DNA of 64,000 nucleotides from positions 62,001-126,000 of the forward strand of contig NZ_JAFCMM010000005.1 of NCBI RefSeq assembly GCF_018131225.1. Direction: 5' to 3'. How positions within the stretch are numbered: the stretch's first letter is position 1; every line of letters begins with the position of its first letter. Positions 16,164-25,529 of this stretch are shown one piece after another. The position numbers and the translations under genes are program-made. Source of the stretch: Bradyrhizobium sp. U87765 SZCCT0048. Its GTDB lineage: Bacteria > Pseudomonadota > Alphaproteobacteria > Rhizobiales > Xanthobacteraceae. The notes beneath the pieces were generated by a model. That model made no database searches and was not told the DNA's origin. It saw nothing but the letters and a program-made list of their open reading frames with translations.

Positions 16164-18098
16164 ATGCGGGCAATCATGGGCGCGCTGGGGTTGATGGACG
16201 AAAGCCGCGACGATGTTCTGTTGGCGCAGATCGAGGCGTTCAAGCGGCGGGCGCCGCTGCTGTACTTCGTCCTGATCGTCAATGTCGTCGCGCTGGCGGC
16301 GACCCATTATGCGGCGGCACCATCGCTTCTCTCCGTCTACGTGCCGGCCGGAGTGACCGTGCTGGTCGCCGTGCGCATGGTGGCGTGGTATCGTCGCCGT
16401 GACGCCGCGTTCGATCTCGCGCAAGCGCGAAAGAATGTGTTGCTCACGGCTGTGCTCGGCAGTCTCATCGGCGTGGTGCTCGTGCTGTGGTCTCTGGCGC
16501 TCTATCCCTACGACATCGAGAGGTCCGGCGGCTATTTGACCGGCCATGGCCACGTGGTGCTGTTCGTCGGCATTACCATGGTGAGCTGCGTCTTCCTGCT
16601 GATGCACGTACGCGCCGCAGCGCTCGCGATCATCCTGATCGTTGTCCCGCTGTTCTGCGGTCGCCTCATCATCATCGGGCAACCGATCGAAATCGCGGTC
16701 GCCATCAACCTCGTCCTCGTCGCAGCGGGGATGTTCCATGTCGTTCTGGCGTTCTCCCGTGATTTTGAAGCCATGGTTCGCTCAAGGACCGAGCTCGCAC
16801 GTCTCAGCAGGCAAAACGCCGAACTCGCCAATGTCGATGCTGCCACCGGCTTGCCAAACCGCCGCCGTTTCTTCTTCGAACTCGAAAGCATCGCCGGCGA
16901 TTCAGTCGGCTTTGCTGTCTCGATCGGCGATCTCGACGGATTCAAGCAGATCAACGATCTCTACGGTCATATCGTCGGCGACCAGGTGCTGAGGGAGATC
17001 GCAGCACGCCTGGCGGCGCTGGCTCCCGCGGGGGCCTGCGTCGCCCGGCTCGGCGGTGACGAGTTTGCCGTGCTGTTGCGCGGGGAAGATGTCGAGGAAG
17101 CAGCGCCGGACGTGTGCCAGCGGCTCATTGCCGCCTGCGCCGCACCGGTGGTGATCGACCATCTCACGGTGCATGTCGGCCTGTCCGTCGGTCTCAGTAT
17201 CGCCGCCGGAGATGGCAAGGGTCCACTCGAACACTACGAACGTGCCGATTACGCGCTATACCGCGCCAAGCAGAATGGCCGTGGGCGCGTCGAGCTGTTC
17301 TCGTCGGAGCATGAGCATCTGGTGCGCCAGACGAGCCGTCTGGAACAGGCGCTGCGGCGCGCGAACCTGGACCGCGAGATCGTCGTGATGTACCAGCCGA
17401 TGGTCGACGCCCGGAGCGGCCGCGTCATCTCGTTCGAAGCGCTGGCGCGCTGGAACAGTCCGGACCTGGGCGCGGTGCAGCCGGACGCGTTCATTCCGAT
17501 CGCCGAACGGTCCGCGCTGATCTATGCGCTGACCCGCACTGTGCTGCGCAAGGCCCTGCAGGACGCAGCGCAGTGGCCGCAGCACACCGGCCTCAAGGTC
17601 AATCTGTCGGTGCGCGACCTCACGTCGTCGGAACAGATTCTGGGCCTGATGAACATCATCCGCAGCTCGGGCCTGTCCCCTGGGCGCGTGACATTCGAGA
17701 TCACGGAGTCGATCTTTGTCGATAATCTCAATCTGGTGCAGGCTTCCATCGCTGCGCTGAAGGCGCTGGGATGTTCGATCGCAATCGACGACTTTGGCGT
17801 CGGATACTCGAGCCTGAGCTACATCCATCATCTCGCGCCGGACATCATCAAGATCGACCGCTGTTTCGTCGCCGGCCTGTGCACGGATCCGATCAAGGCC
17901 GGTATCGTGAAAACGGTGATCGAGCTGTGCCAGAACGTCGGCGCGAAGTCGGTGGCTGAGGGCGTCGAGACGGTCGAGCAGGCCGAGGTGCTGCGCGCGC
18001 TGGGATGTTCGGAATTTCAAGGCTATTATTTCGGCAAGCCGCTGGCGCGCGACAAGGTCATGGCCTTCGCCGGATCCGGGGCGGTCGAGGTGGCATGA
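16164..18098 (+). CDS. Membrane-bound GGDEF-EAL c-di-GMP synthase/phosphodiesterase
   Basis: This 644-residue protein has six hydrophobic helices (about 32-50, 55-75, 92-115, 129-148, 150-170 and 176-196) forming a MASE-like sensory module, a GGDEF domain (about 215-375, canonical RLGGDEFAVLL at 295-305) and an EAL domain (about 385-630). The EAL part keeps the catalytic set: FEALARW, NLSVRDL, ITES, IDDFGVGYSSL and SVAEGVE. Both domains may therefore be active, making and breaking cyclic-di-GMP. It is co-directional with a BdlA-like receptor and a small helical protein, suggesting a joint role in motility or attachment control. Confidence 0.92.
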   Translation: MRAIMGALGLMDESRDDVLLAQIEAFKRRAPLLYFVLIVNVVALAATHYAAAPSLLSVYVPAGVTVLVAVRMVAWYRRRDAAFDLAQARKNVLLTAVLGSLIGVVLVLWSLALYPYDIERSGGYLTGHGHVVLFVGITMVSCVFLLMHVRAAALAIILIVVPLFCGRLIIIGQPIEIAVAINLVLVAAGMFHVVLAFSRDFEAMVRSRTELARLSRQNAELANVDAATGLPNRRRFFFELESIAGDSVGFAVSIGDLDGFKQINDLYGHIVGDQVLREIAARLAALAPAGACVARLGGDEFAVLLRGEDVEEAAPDVCQRLIAACAAPVVIDHLTVHVGLSVGLSIAAGDGKGPLEHYERADYALYRAKQNGRGRVELFSSEHEHLVRQTSRLEQALRRANLDREIVVMYQPMVDARSGRVISFEALARWNSPDLGAVQPDAFIPIAERSALIYALTRTVLRKALQDAAQWPQHTGLKVNLSVRDLTSSEQILGLMNIIRSSGLSPGRVTFEITESIFVDNLNLVQASIAALKALGCSIAIDDFGVGYSSLSYIHHLAPDIIKIDRCFVAGLCTDPIKAGIVKTVIELCQNVGAKSVAEGVETVEQAEVLRALGCSEFQGYYFGKPLARDKVMAFAGSGAVEVA

Positions 18099-18356
18099 CG
18101 ACGATGGCCTGCCCGGGCGGCACTTTCTGCCGCCCGGTATGATCTGCTCGGCGCGCTGTCGCGTGCCTGTTACGGGTGACCACGCCACGCACGGTGTTTT
18201 CACGACGCATTTGCTGTCAGGCGCGGTGCCGGAGTTCGGCGGCCTTGTGGCACGGATTTCGCTTCTTGCAATCGGCAGAAGATCCCGAAGGCCGATGCAC
18301 GACGCCCGCCGCCATCTGCGGGGGCGACGAAGCCGGCGGAAGCTGCGAGAGGCGAC

Positions 18357-18674
18357 ATGAGCTCCCTGACCTACAGCGCGATCGGCACTGCGCCGCAGTA
18401 TCGCATCGACGTCTCGAAGGTGAAGCCCGGCAAGATGATGGTGACGGACGATCCCGCGCCGACCGCCACACAGGCCGCGCAGGACGCTGCGACGTCGGCA
18501 GGGCAGCAGATGCGCGCATCGCTGCTGAAGACCATGGGGTTGACGGAGGCCGACCTCGGCAAGATGCAGCCGGAGACGCGCACCGATCTCGAGCAGTCGA
18601 TGGCCAGCGCGATCCATCAGCAGCTGTCGAGCGCAGGCAGCAAGCCGGGCTCGTATCTCGACGTCAGTGCGTGA
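18357..18674 (+). CDS. Hypothetical small soluble protein
   Basis: This is a 105-residue protein of unknown family beginning MSSLTYSAIGTAPQYRIDVS. A GAGAGGCG tract lies before the ATG and codon use is typical of the surrounding genes. The middle is alanine- and glutamine-rich and probably helical, the C-terminus is serine-rich, and there is no signal peptide or membrane helix. It lies between a GGDEF-EAL gene and a convergent REC-HD-GYP gene, so a role near c-di-GMP signalling is possible but not shown. Confidence 0.55.
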   Translation: MSSLTYSAIGTAPQYRIDVSKVKPGKMMVTDDPAPTATQAAQDAATSAGQQMRASLLKTMGLTEADLGKMQPETRTDLEQSMASAIHQQLSSAGSKPGSYLDVSA

Positions 18675-18700
18675 ATGCGCGCGTCGCAGGCCGCTCGAGG

Positions 18701-19780
18701 TCAGGCCGGCTGCAGGCGGGCGGCGCTGATGCGCGTGGCGTTCGGCCCTTCGGCCGTGCCACTGATCTCCACCACCTCGTCCCAGCGGGCGAGGAAAGCA
18801 TCGATGCACAGCGGATCGAATTCGGTGCCCCTGCGCTGGGCCATGTAATCGCGGGCCTCGACGAGCGGCATCGCCTGCTTGTACGGGCGTTTCATGGTCA
18901 ACGCGTCGAATACGTCGGCGACGGCGACGATGCGGGCGGCGATCGGAATTTCGCGGCCGCGCAGACCGTCGGGATAGCCGGAGCCATCCCAGCGTTCGTG
19001 ATGGCCGCGGGCGATGACGGCAGCGAGCTGGATCAGCTCGCAGTGGCTGTCGGCGAGAATCTGGCTGCCGATGTCGGCGTGGGTGCGGATGGTCGCCATC
19101 TCCGCCGCGTCGAGACGGCCGGGCTTGAGCAGGATCTGGTCGGGAATTGCGACCTTGCCGACGTCGTGCAGCGGTGCGGCGAGGTAAATCTCGCGGCAGA
19201 AGCGCGGCGCCAACCCCAGCTCCTCGGCGATCAGTCGGCTGTAGCGGGCGACACGCAGGGTGTGTTCGCCGGTGTCGTTGTCGCGGTATTCGACGGCGAG
19301 TGCGAGGCGCAGGATGATTTCCTCCTCGCGCTCCTGCAGCTTGCGGGTCGCGGCGGCGACCTCGCTCGCGAGTATCTCGGTCTGGTTGTTGAGCTTGCGT
19401 ACGGCGGCGCCGAGCTTGATCAGGTTGCGCAGGCGCACGTTCAGTTCGGTCGCCTGCGGCCGTTTGGGCAGGAAGTCGGTGGCACCGGCTTCGAGCGCCT
19501 GCAGGCGGACGGCCTCGTCCTCCACCGAGGTGATCATGACGACCGGCACGTCGACGAAGCGCGGAAACTCACGCAGTGCGCGAATGAAGGAGATACCGTC
19601 GAGCCTGGGCATCTGGTAATCGACGAGCACGATGTCGTAGTCGGTCGTGCGTGCGGCCTCCAGCGCCGCGAGCGGGTCCGCATGCGGATGCGCACGCACG
19701 CTGCCGTCGGCTTCGACGACACGCGTGAGAAGGTCGAGCATCGAGGGGCTGTCGTCGACCAGCAGGGCCTGTACGGTCAT
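18701..19780 (-). CDS. Response regulator with HD-GYP c-di-GMP phosphodiesterase domain
   Basis: This 359-residue protein has an N-terminal receiver domain (1-120; acidic pair D9-D10, phospho-acceptor D54 in VLVDYQMPRLDG, lysine in LPKRP) and a C-terminal HD-GYP domain with the metal and signature motifs HTLRVARYS, LHDVGKVAIPD, HADIGSQIL, HHERWDGSGYPDGL and VADVFDALT. A short coiled coil joins them. It should hydrolyse c-di-GMP when phosphorylated. It is divergent from the chemotaxis operon, with 309 bases between start codons, which suggests shared control. The cognate kinase is not adjacent; CheA is the obvious candidate. Confidence 0.92.
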   Translation of the reverse strand: MTVQALLVDDSPSMLDLLTRVVEADGSVRAHPHADPLAALEAARTTDYDIVLVDYQMPRLDGISFIRALREFPRFVDVPVVMITSVEDEAVRLQALEAGATDFLPKRPQATELNVRLRNLIKLGAAVRKLNNQTEILASEVAAATRKLQEREEEIILRLALAVEYRDNDTGEHTLRVARYSRLIAEELGLAPRFCREIYLAAPLHDVGKVAIPDQILLKPGRLDAAEMATIRTHADIGSQILADSHCELIQLAAVIARGHHERWDGSGYPDGLRGREIPIAARIVAVADVFDALTMKRPYKQAMPLVEARDYMAQRRGTEFDPLCIDAFLARWDEVVEISGTAEGPNATRISAARLQPA

Positions 19781-20089
19781 TTGTCCCGGTTTCCGGCATT
19801 AAAGTACGTCTGCTGACGCTAGGTGCGCCGGATTTAACGGGAACCTAAGCGCGGGCGTCCCGTGCGCTCGGGCGGCGGCACTCGTCATTGTTGTCTTAAT
19901 GAAGCGTAAAGCAGCGACGCGTCATCCCCAATCGCGTTTGCTCCGTGAGTGTCCCGAAATGTGGCGGCCAGGCCATCGTCGTTAAAAGTTTGATAACGAC
20001 TTTGGTAAATTCTTACTCCAGGCAAGGAGCCGGCGGGAGCAGTCCGAACGTTTGGACGGCAACCCGCCGACGGGCGGGCGTCGGGTTCG
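19781..20089. promoter_or_regulatory. Divergent promoter region of the chemotaxis operon with inverted repeat
   Basis: No gene is credible in this 309-base gap between the HD-GYP gene and the STAS-cheYA operon. It contains a perfect 7-bp inverted repeat, GTCGTTA at 19978-19984 and TAACGAC at 19994-20000, separated by 9 bases in a locally AT-rich segment. The spacing suits a dimeric regulator, and its position suits control of the che operon. I cannot name the regulator. Confidence 0.4.
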
Positions 20090-20407
20090 ATGGAAAAGCA
20101 GTCAGGTTCGCATTCGGTCCGCCTCCCGGCGGACTGCAGCATCGGTGCAATCCGCAGCACCTACGAGATGGTGCGGGAAGCGTCGGGGCGCGAGCAGCAG
20201 CTCGACATCGACTGCTCCGCGGTCGAGAAGGCCGACGTCACCTCCGTCCAGCTTCTGTTGTCACTGACGAAGACCGCCGAGCAGCAGGGGCGTCGCATCG
20301 GATTGCGGGCGTTCTCGCAGGCGCTGCGCAACGCGCTTCAGCGCGCTGGCTTCGCGACAGGTTCGCGGCCTTATAATTCTCCACCAGCAGCGAACAACGG
20401 GTCCTGA
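20090..20407 (+). CDS. STAS-domain protein, first gene of the chemotaxis operon
   Basis: This is a 105-residue single STAS domain, the fold of anti-sigma-factor antagonists and MlaB-like proteins. The key loop reads KADVTSVQLLLSL, where T51 or S52 occupies the site phosphorylated in SpoIIAA-type proteins, and the helix after it ends in ALQRAGF as usual. The last 12 residues are disordered. It ends two bases before cheY, so the genes are co-transcribed. STAS proteins in che clusters are thought to modulate signalling partners; the exact role is unknown. Confidence 0.85.
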   Translation: MEKQSGSHSVRLPADCSIGAIRSTYEMVREASGREQQLDIDCSAVEKADVTSVQLLLSLTKTAEQQGRRIGLRAFSQALRNALQRAGFATGSRPYNSPPAANNGS

Positions 20408-20409
20408 CC

Positions 20410-20775
20410 ATGGCTACCATTCTCACCGTCGACGACTCGCCGAGCATCCGCCAGATGATCAAGGTCGTCCTCGGTCCCGCCGGCCATAGCGTGCTCGAGG
20501 CCGGCGACGGCGCGCAGGCGCTGGAGAAGGTCAAGGCAAGCAAGGTCGATCTCGTCATCACCGATCTCAACATGCCGGTGATGAATGGCCTCGAGCTGAT
20601 CCGCGCGCTGCGCGGGATGCCGACGCTGGTTGGGCTGCCGATCGTATTTCTCACCACTGAATCCAGCGACGCCACCAAGCAGGAAGCCAAGAGCGCCGGC
20701 GCGACGGGCTGGATCACCAAGCCATTCAAGCCCGAGCAACTGCTCGCCGTGGTCGCCAAGCTGGTTCGTTCCTGA
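20410..20775 (+). CDS. cheY: CheY chemotaxis response regulator
   Basis: This is a 121-residue stand-alone receiver domain. The CheY pattern is complete: acidic D8-D9 in TVDDSPSIRQM, phospho-acceptor D52 in VITDLNMPVMNG, switch threonine in FLTTES and lysine K104 in WITKPF. It is phosphorylated by CheA and acts on the flagellar motor or as a phosphate sink. It lies two bases before cheA. Confidence 0.95.
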   Translation: MATILTVDDSPSIRQMIKVVLGPAGHSVLEAGDGAQALEKVKASKVDLVITDLNMPVMNGLELIRALRGMPTLVGLPIVFLTTESSDATKQEAKSAGATGWITKPFKPEQLLAVVAKLVRS

Positions 20776-20777
20776 CC

Positions 20778-22829
20778 ATGATGGATCCCACCGAGGTTTT
20801 CCGCCAGGAAGCCAGCGAACTGTTCGAAGTGCTCGAAGCGGCACTGCTGGACCTCGGCCTTCGGCCGGATGACCGCGAGCTGATCGATGCGGCGTTTCGC
20901 GCGCTGCACACGATCAAGGGATCGGGCGCGATGTTCGGCTTCGACAAGGTCGCGGCCTTTACCCATGAATTCGAGACCGCCTTCGACCGTGTCCGCCGTG
21001 GCGAGATCACGCCGACGCAGGACCTGATCTCGGCCGCGCTTGGCGCAAAAGACTATATCCGGGCCCTGATCGAGGCGCCCGGCACTACCGACGACATCAT
21101 CGGCGACGCGATCCTCGACGATCTGCGGCGGGTGATGCAGCCGCAGGACGGCGTGCCCGACGTGGCGCCCGCCGATGTTCTGCCCGCGATGACGGCGCCG
21201 GCCACCGCGCCCGGTGGCGGCTGGAAAATTCATATGGCCTTCGACGGCCAGATCCTGCGCAACGGGTCCAATCCGCTCGACTATCTCGACGACCTGCGCA
21301 AGCTCGGTGCCTGCTTCGCGGTGCCGCTGACCGACGATATCCCGACCCTCGATGAGCTCGAGCCCGAGTACTGCTACCTGACATGGGATGTGGTGCTGCA
21401 CGCCGACTGCGACGAGGCGACGATCCGCGACGTCTTCATGTTCGTGCTCGACGAGATGAAGCTCGAACTCGCGCCGCTCGACGGCAGCCAGGAGCTGCCG
21501 CTGATCAGCCCCGTATTCGAGGAGAGCGTGCTCGACGCCGCCGCGCTGCCGACGACCGCGGCTCCGGCCGACGTCCCGGCCGCAGGTGCGCCGGCGCCGG
21601 CAGCGCCGGTCGCCGCCGTGGCCAAGCGTGACGAGACGAAGCGTGCCGACGAGCGCGGCATCGCCACGGTGCGCGTGCAGGCCGAGCGTCTCGACGAACT
21701 GATGGACCGGGTCGGTGAACTGGTGATTGCCCAGGCGCGGCTGACCCAGCTCGCGGCGGCCAGCAGAGATCTGTCGATCAAGCTCATCGCCGAGGAGATC
21801 GAACGACTGGCATCCAGCCTGCGCGACACCACCATGGGCGCGCGCATGATGCCGATGGGCTCGCTGTTCGGGCGTTTCCGCCGCCTGATCCACGATCTGT
21901 CGCGGGAGCTCGGCAAGCCGGTCGAGTTCGTAACATCGGGCGAGGACACCGAGCTGGACAAGACCATGATCGAGCGGCTCGCCGATCCGCTGGTCCACCT
22001 CATCCGTAACGCCATCGACCACGGCATCGAGGATCCGGCACGGCGCGCGGCCGCCGGCAAGACTGCGAGTGGCCGCATCGAGATGACGGCGGTCCATTCC
22101 GGCGCCCAGGTGCTGGTGACGGTGCGCGACAATGGCGGCGGCCTCAACACCGCGCGCATCCGCGCCAAAGCCGAGGAGCAGGGCCTGATCGCGCCGGGAA
22201 CGCCACTGTCGGATCAGGAGATCCACCAGTTCCTGTTCCACCCCGGATTCTCGACGGCACAAACCATCTCGGCGCTGTCGGGGCGTGGCGTCGGCATGGA
22301 CGTCGTCAAGCGTACCATCGAAGCGATGCGCGGCACGATCGACATGACGACCGTGCCGGGCGAAGGCACCACGGTCACGCTGCGGCTGCCGCTGACGCTC
22401 GCCATCATCGAGGGACTGCTGATCCGCGTCGGCACGCAGCGCTACATCATTCCGCTGTCGGCGGTCGAGGAGTGCGTCGAGCTGCCGCCTGCCGACGAGC
22501 GCGCCCGCGGCATGAACTTCCTGAACGTGCGCGGGGACCTCGTGCCGTTCGTGCGGCTGCGGCGCGTGTTCGGCCAGGCGGGCGAGGCCGAGCACCATCC
22601 CATGGTGATCATCACATCGACCGGCGACGGTCGCGTCGGCCTCGTCGCCGACCAGATCATCGGCAACCACCAGACCGTAATCAAGTCGATGTCCAAGCTG
22701 CATGCCGACGTCACCATGTTTTCCGGCGCCACCATTCTCGGCGACGGCTCGGCCGCGCTGATCCTCGACGTTCCGCAGTTGCTCGCAATCGCCCAGTCGG
22801 GCACGCAGACCGTTCACGAGGCCGCGTGA
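20778..22829 (+). CDS. cheA: CheA chemotaxis histidine kinase
   Basis: This 683-residue kinase has an HPt domain with phospho-histidine H44 in FRALHTIKGSG, a middle region (about 150-235) with a ferredoxin-like beta-alpha pattern, a dimerisation domain starting at about 285 (LDELMDRVGELVIAQ), an ATPase domain with HLIRNAIDHGIE (N box), RDNGGGL (G1) and GRGVGMDVVK (G2), and a C-terminal CheW-like domain. It autophosphorylates under receptor control and passes phosphate to CheY and CheB. The middle region could be the P2 docking domain. ATG at 20778 or 20781 both work. Its stop overlaps the cheW start. Confidence 0.95.
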   Translation: MMDPTEVFRQEASELFEVLEAALLDLGLRPDDRELIDAAFRALHTIKGSGAMFGFDKVAAFTHEFETAFDRVRRGEITPTQDLISAALGAKDYIRALIEAPGTTDDIIGDAILDDLRRVMQPQDGVPDVAPADVLPAMTAPATAPGGGWKIHMAFDGQILRNGSNPLDYLDDLRKLGACFAVPLTDDIPTLDELEPEYCYLTWDVVLHADCDEATIRDVFMFVLDEMKLELAPLDGSQELPLISPVFEESVLDAAALPTTAAPADVPAAGAPAPAAPVAAVAKRDETKRADERGIATVRVQAERLDELMDRVGELVIAQARLTQLAAASRDLSIKLIAEEIERLASSLRDTTMGARMMPMGSLFGRFRRLIHDLSRELGKPVEFVTSGEDTELDKTMIERLADPLVHLIRNAIDHGIEDPARRAAAGKTASGRIEMTAVHSGAQVLVTVRDNGGGLNTARIRAKAEEQGLIAPGTPLSDQEIHQFLFHPGFSTAQTISALSGRGVGMDVVKRTIEAMRGTIDMTTVPGEGTTVTLRLPLTLAIIEGLLIRVGTQRYIIPLSAVEECVELPPADERARGMNFLNVRGDLVPFVRLRRVFGQAGEAEHHPMVIITSTGDGRVGLVADQIIGNHQTVIKSMSKLHADVTMFSGATILGDGSAALILDVPQLLAIAQSGTQTVHEAA

Positions 22830-23302
22830 TGTCGCAGACCAACACCGAAGCCGCCGAAGCGGCCCGTGCCGCCGGTCAGATGCAGGTGGTGATGCTCGGC
22901 CTTGGCGAGGAGACGGTGGCGCTCGACGCCGGCCTCGTCCGCGAGATCATCGATCCCGTGCCGATTACCGCGGTGCCCGGCGCCCGGCCGTTCCTGCCCG
23001 GCATCATCAACGTGCGCGGCAACGTCATTCCGCTCGCGGACCTGCATGCCCGCTTCGGCATGGCGAGGCCGGACACCACTTCGGATACCCGCATCGTGGT
23101 GCTCGAAGTCGAACTCGATGGTGATCCCGTGCTGGTCGGCGTCGTCGCCGACAAGGTGCACGAGGTCACCGAGCTGTCCCACGCCGATGTGCAGCAGACG
23201 CCCCGCGTCGGCATGCATTGGCGTCCCGAGTTCGTGCGCTTCATCGCCAAGTGGAATGAAGCGTTCGTCATCGTACCGAATATGCAGCGTATCCTGAACT
23301 GA
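22829..23302 (+). CDS. cheW: CheW coupling protein, first copy
   Basis: This 157-residue CheW-domain protein links chemoreceptors to CheA. Family marks include MLGLGEETVALDAGLVREI, the PFLPGIINVRGNVIPLADL core and VVADKVHEV. The ATG overlaps the cheA stop by one base (TGATG), so the two are translationally coupled. It differs from the second CheW at 25603, so receptor- or complex-specific roles are likely. Confidence 0.95.
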   Translation: MSQTNTEAAEAARAAGQMQVVMLGLGEETVALDAGLVREIIDPVPITAVPGARPFLPGIINVRGNVIPLADLHARFGMARPDTTSDTRIVVLEVELDGDPVLVGVVADKVHEVTELSHADVQQTPRVGMHWRPEFVRFIAKWNEAFVIVPNMQRILN

Positions 23303-23330
23303 CACCTGTCGAGACCCTGAGGGCTGAGCA

Positions 23331-25520
23331 ATGAGATTTTCCGTCAAAGCGAAACTGGCGAGCGCCTTCGGCGCGGTCATCGCGCTGTCCATGATCACCG
23401 GGGGCATCGCCTACAACAAGCTGGTGTCGCTGGAGACATCGCAGAACGACATCCTCGCGCAGACCCAGCGGCTGACCGAGCTCAACGTGCTGACGGAAAG
23501 TCTGCAGGGCCAGATCCGTTCGGAGAAGAATGCGGTGATGGCGCTGTCGGACAAGGACACCGACGGCTTCATCGCCGAGGCGGCCGAGCGGCGCGCCGCG
23601 GCGCTCAAGGGTTACGACGTGCTGTATTCGCATGCCACGGATGAGGGCCGGCGCCTTCTCGACATCGCGAACGCCAAGATGAAGAGCCTGAACGCGGTCG
23701 GCGATCAGGTGATGAAGAACGCCAAGCTGAACTCCAACAACCGCGCGGCGCAGCTCTGGGCGGACGAGGGCCAGCCGACGCTGAAGGCACTCAACGATGC
23801 CATCGAGGCGGCCTACGGCCAGATCGCGAAGGCCGGCGGTGCGGACGCAACGAAGACGCTGCTGTTGGTGCAGACCATGCGCCTGGAGGCGGCGCGCGCG
23901 ACGCGCACGCTGACGATGACCTTCTCGGCGCAGAGCCTGCAGGATCTCGAGACCAACGCCGCGCTCGCCGGTCGTCAGGTCGAGGCGTTCAATGCCCGCT
24001 TCGCCGACACGGTGAAGGCGCTCGATGCCATCGACGTGTCGACCGCCGCGATGGCGGCGGAGAAGGACAAGCTGGTCAAGATGATCGGCCGCATTCTCGG
24101 CATCGTCGTGGAGGCCGGCAATCTCAAGGCCGCCACCATGAACATGACGGAAGGCAAGGCGCTGACCAGCGAGACGCTGGCCGCGTTCCGTGACTATGCC
24201 GTCTATGCCAACAAGCGCATGGACGCGATCTCGTCGGCGGCTTCGGCCGAGGCGGCGTTCGCCAAGACGCTGCTGATCAGCATCATCATCATCTCGCTGG
24301 TGATCGCGGTGGTATCGGCGGCCTGGATCGCCATCAACATCAGCCGCGGCATCGGCCGCGCGGTGGGCCTCGCCGATGCGGTTGCTCTCGGCGATCTCAG
24401 CCAGACCATCGACGCGTCGAGCAACGACGAGGTCGGCGATCTCATCAAGTCGCTCAACGCCATGACGGTCAACCTCAACGCCACCGCCAAGATCGCCGAC
24501 ACCATCGCCGACGGCAATCTGATGGTCGAGGCCCGTCGCCTGTCCGACAAGGATACGCTGGGCATGGCGCTGGAGCGGATGATCGATCGTCTGCGCACCA
24601 TCGTGTCGGAAGCGCTGACTGCGGCGCAGAATGTCTCTGCGGGCAGCCAGGAACTCTCCGCCAGCGCCGAGCAGTTGTCGCAGGGCGCGACCGAGCAGGC
24701 GTCGTCGGCGGAAGAAGCATCGTCCTCGATGGAGGAGATGACCGCCAACGTGAAGCAGAACGCCGAGAACGCCGGCCAGACCGAAAACATCGCGCACCAG
24801 TCGGCCAAGAGCGCCGAAGCCAGCGGCGCGGCGGTCAGCCGTGCAGTCGAGGCGATGCAGACCATCGCCGAGAAGATCACCATCGTGCAGGAAATCGCCC
24901 GCCAGACCGACCTGCTGGCGCTCAATGCCGCAGTCGAAGCCGCGCGGGCCGGCGAGCACGGCAAGGGGTTTGCGGTCGTGGCTTCGGAGGTGCGCAAGCT
25001 CGCCGAGCGCAGCCAGGCTGCGGCGGCCGAGATCGGGACGCTGTCGTCGGAGACGGTGAAGGTCGCCCAGGAGGCCGGCACGATGCTGTCGCGGCTGGTG
25101 CCCGACATCAAGAAGACGGCCGAACTCGTCGAGGAGATCACCGCCGCCTGCCGCGAGCAGGACGTCGGTTCGGCCCAGATCAACCAGGCGATCCAGCAGC
25201 TCGACAAGGTCACCCAGCAGAACGCCAGCGCGTCCGAGCAGGTCTCGACGACCTCCGAGGAGCTCGCATCCCAGGCCGAGCAGCTGCAGGCAACCATCGC
25301 CTTCTTCAAGATCAACGCGCCTGCGCAGGACGAGCGGGCGTTTTCGCCGGACCGGGCAGTGGCGCAGTTGCGCTCGAAGTCGGCGACCATGGCGGCGGCC
25401 GTTCGGCCCGCCAAGCCCGCGGCACGGCCGGCGCGTTCGGCCAGGGCTGCCGGCGGCGGCGGTTTCGCCTTCGACATGGATGGCGGCGGCGACGACCGCG
25501 ACGCCGACTTCCAGCGATAA
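23331..25520 (+). CDS. Transmembrane methyl-accepting chemotaxis protein
   Basis: This is a 729-residue chemoreceptor. Helix 10-29 and helix about 311-333 bracket a long, helical periplasmic sensor; a HAMP domain follows (NISRGIGRAVGLADAVALGD) and then the cytoplasmic hairpin, with the tip DLLALNAAVEAARAGEHGKG. The last 70 residues are proline-, alanine- and glycine-rich and end without a CheR-docking pentapeptide of the NWETF type. The gene lies inside the che operon, so it is probably the cognate receptor of this CheA. The ligand is unknown. A strong terminator follows directly. Confidence 0.93.
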   Translation: MRFSVKAKLASAFGAVIALSMITGGIAYNKLVSLETSQNDILAQTQRLTELNVLTESLQGQIRSEKNAVMALSDKDTDGFIAEAAERRAAALKGYDVLYSHATDEGRRLLDIANAKMKSLNAVGDQVMKNAKLNSNNRAAQLWADEGQPTLKALNDAIEAAYGQIAKAGGADATKTLLLVQTMRLEAARATRTLTMTFSAQSLQDLETNAALAGRQVEAFNARFADTVKALDAIDVSTAAMAAEKDKLVKMIGRILGIVVEAGNLKAATMNMTEGKALTSETLAAFRDYAVYANKRMDAISSAASAEAAFAKTLLISIIIISLVIAVVSAAWIAINISRGIGRAVGLADAVALGDLSQTIDASSNDEVGDLIKSLNAMTVNLNATAKIADTIADGNLMVEARRLSDKDTLGMALERMIDRLRTIVSEALTAAQNVSAGSQELSASAEQLSQGATEQASSAEEASSSMEEMTANVKQNAENAGQTENIAHQSAKSAEASGAAVSRAVEAMQTIAEKITIVQEIARQTDLLALNAAVEAARAGEHGKGFAVVASEVRKLAERSQAAAAEIGTLSSETVKVAQEAGTMLSRLVPDIKKTAELVEEITAACREQDVGSAQINQAIQQLDKVTQQNASASEQVSTTSEELASQAEQLQATIAFFKINAPAQDERAFSPDRAVAQLRSKSATMAAAVRPAKPAARPARSARAAGGGGFAFDMDGGGDDRDADFQR

Positions 25521-25529
25521 GTCCACCAG

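Noticed and set aside
18099..18356. Coding gene in the gap after the first GGDEF-EAL protein
   Set aside because: Open frames there are short, arginine-rich and lack ribosome binding sites.
20238..22817. 859-codon open frame antisense to cheA
   Set aside because: Arginine- and histidine-rich shadow; cheA on the other strand has full domain support.
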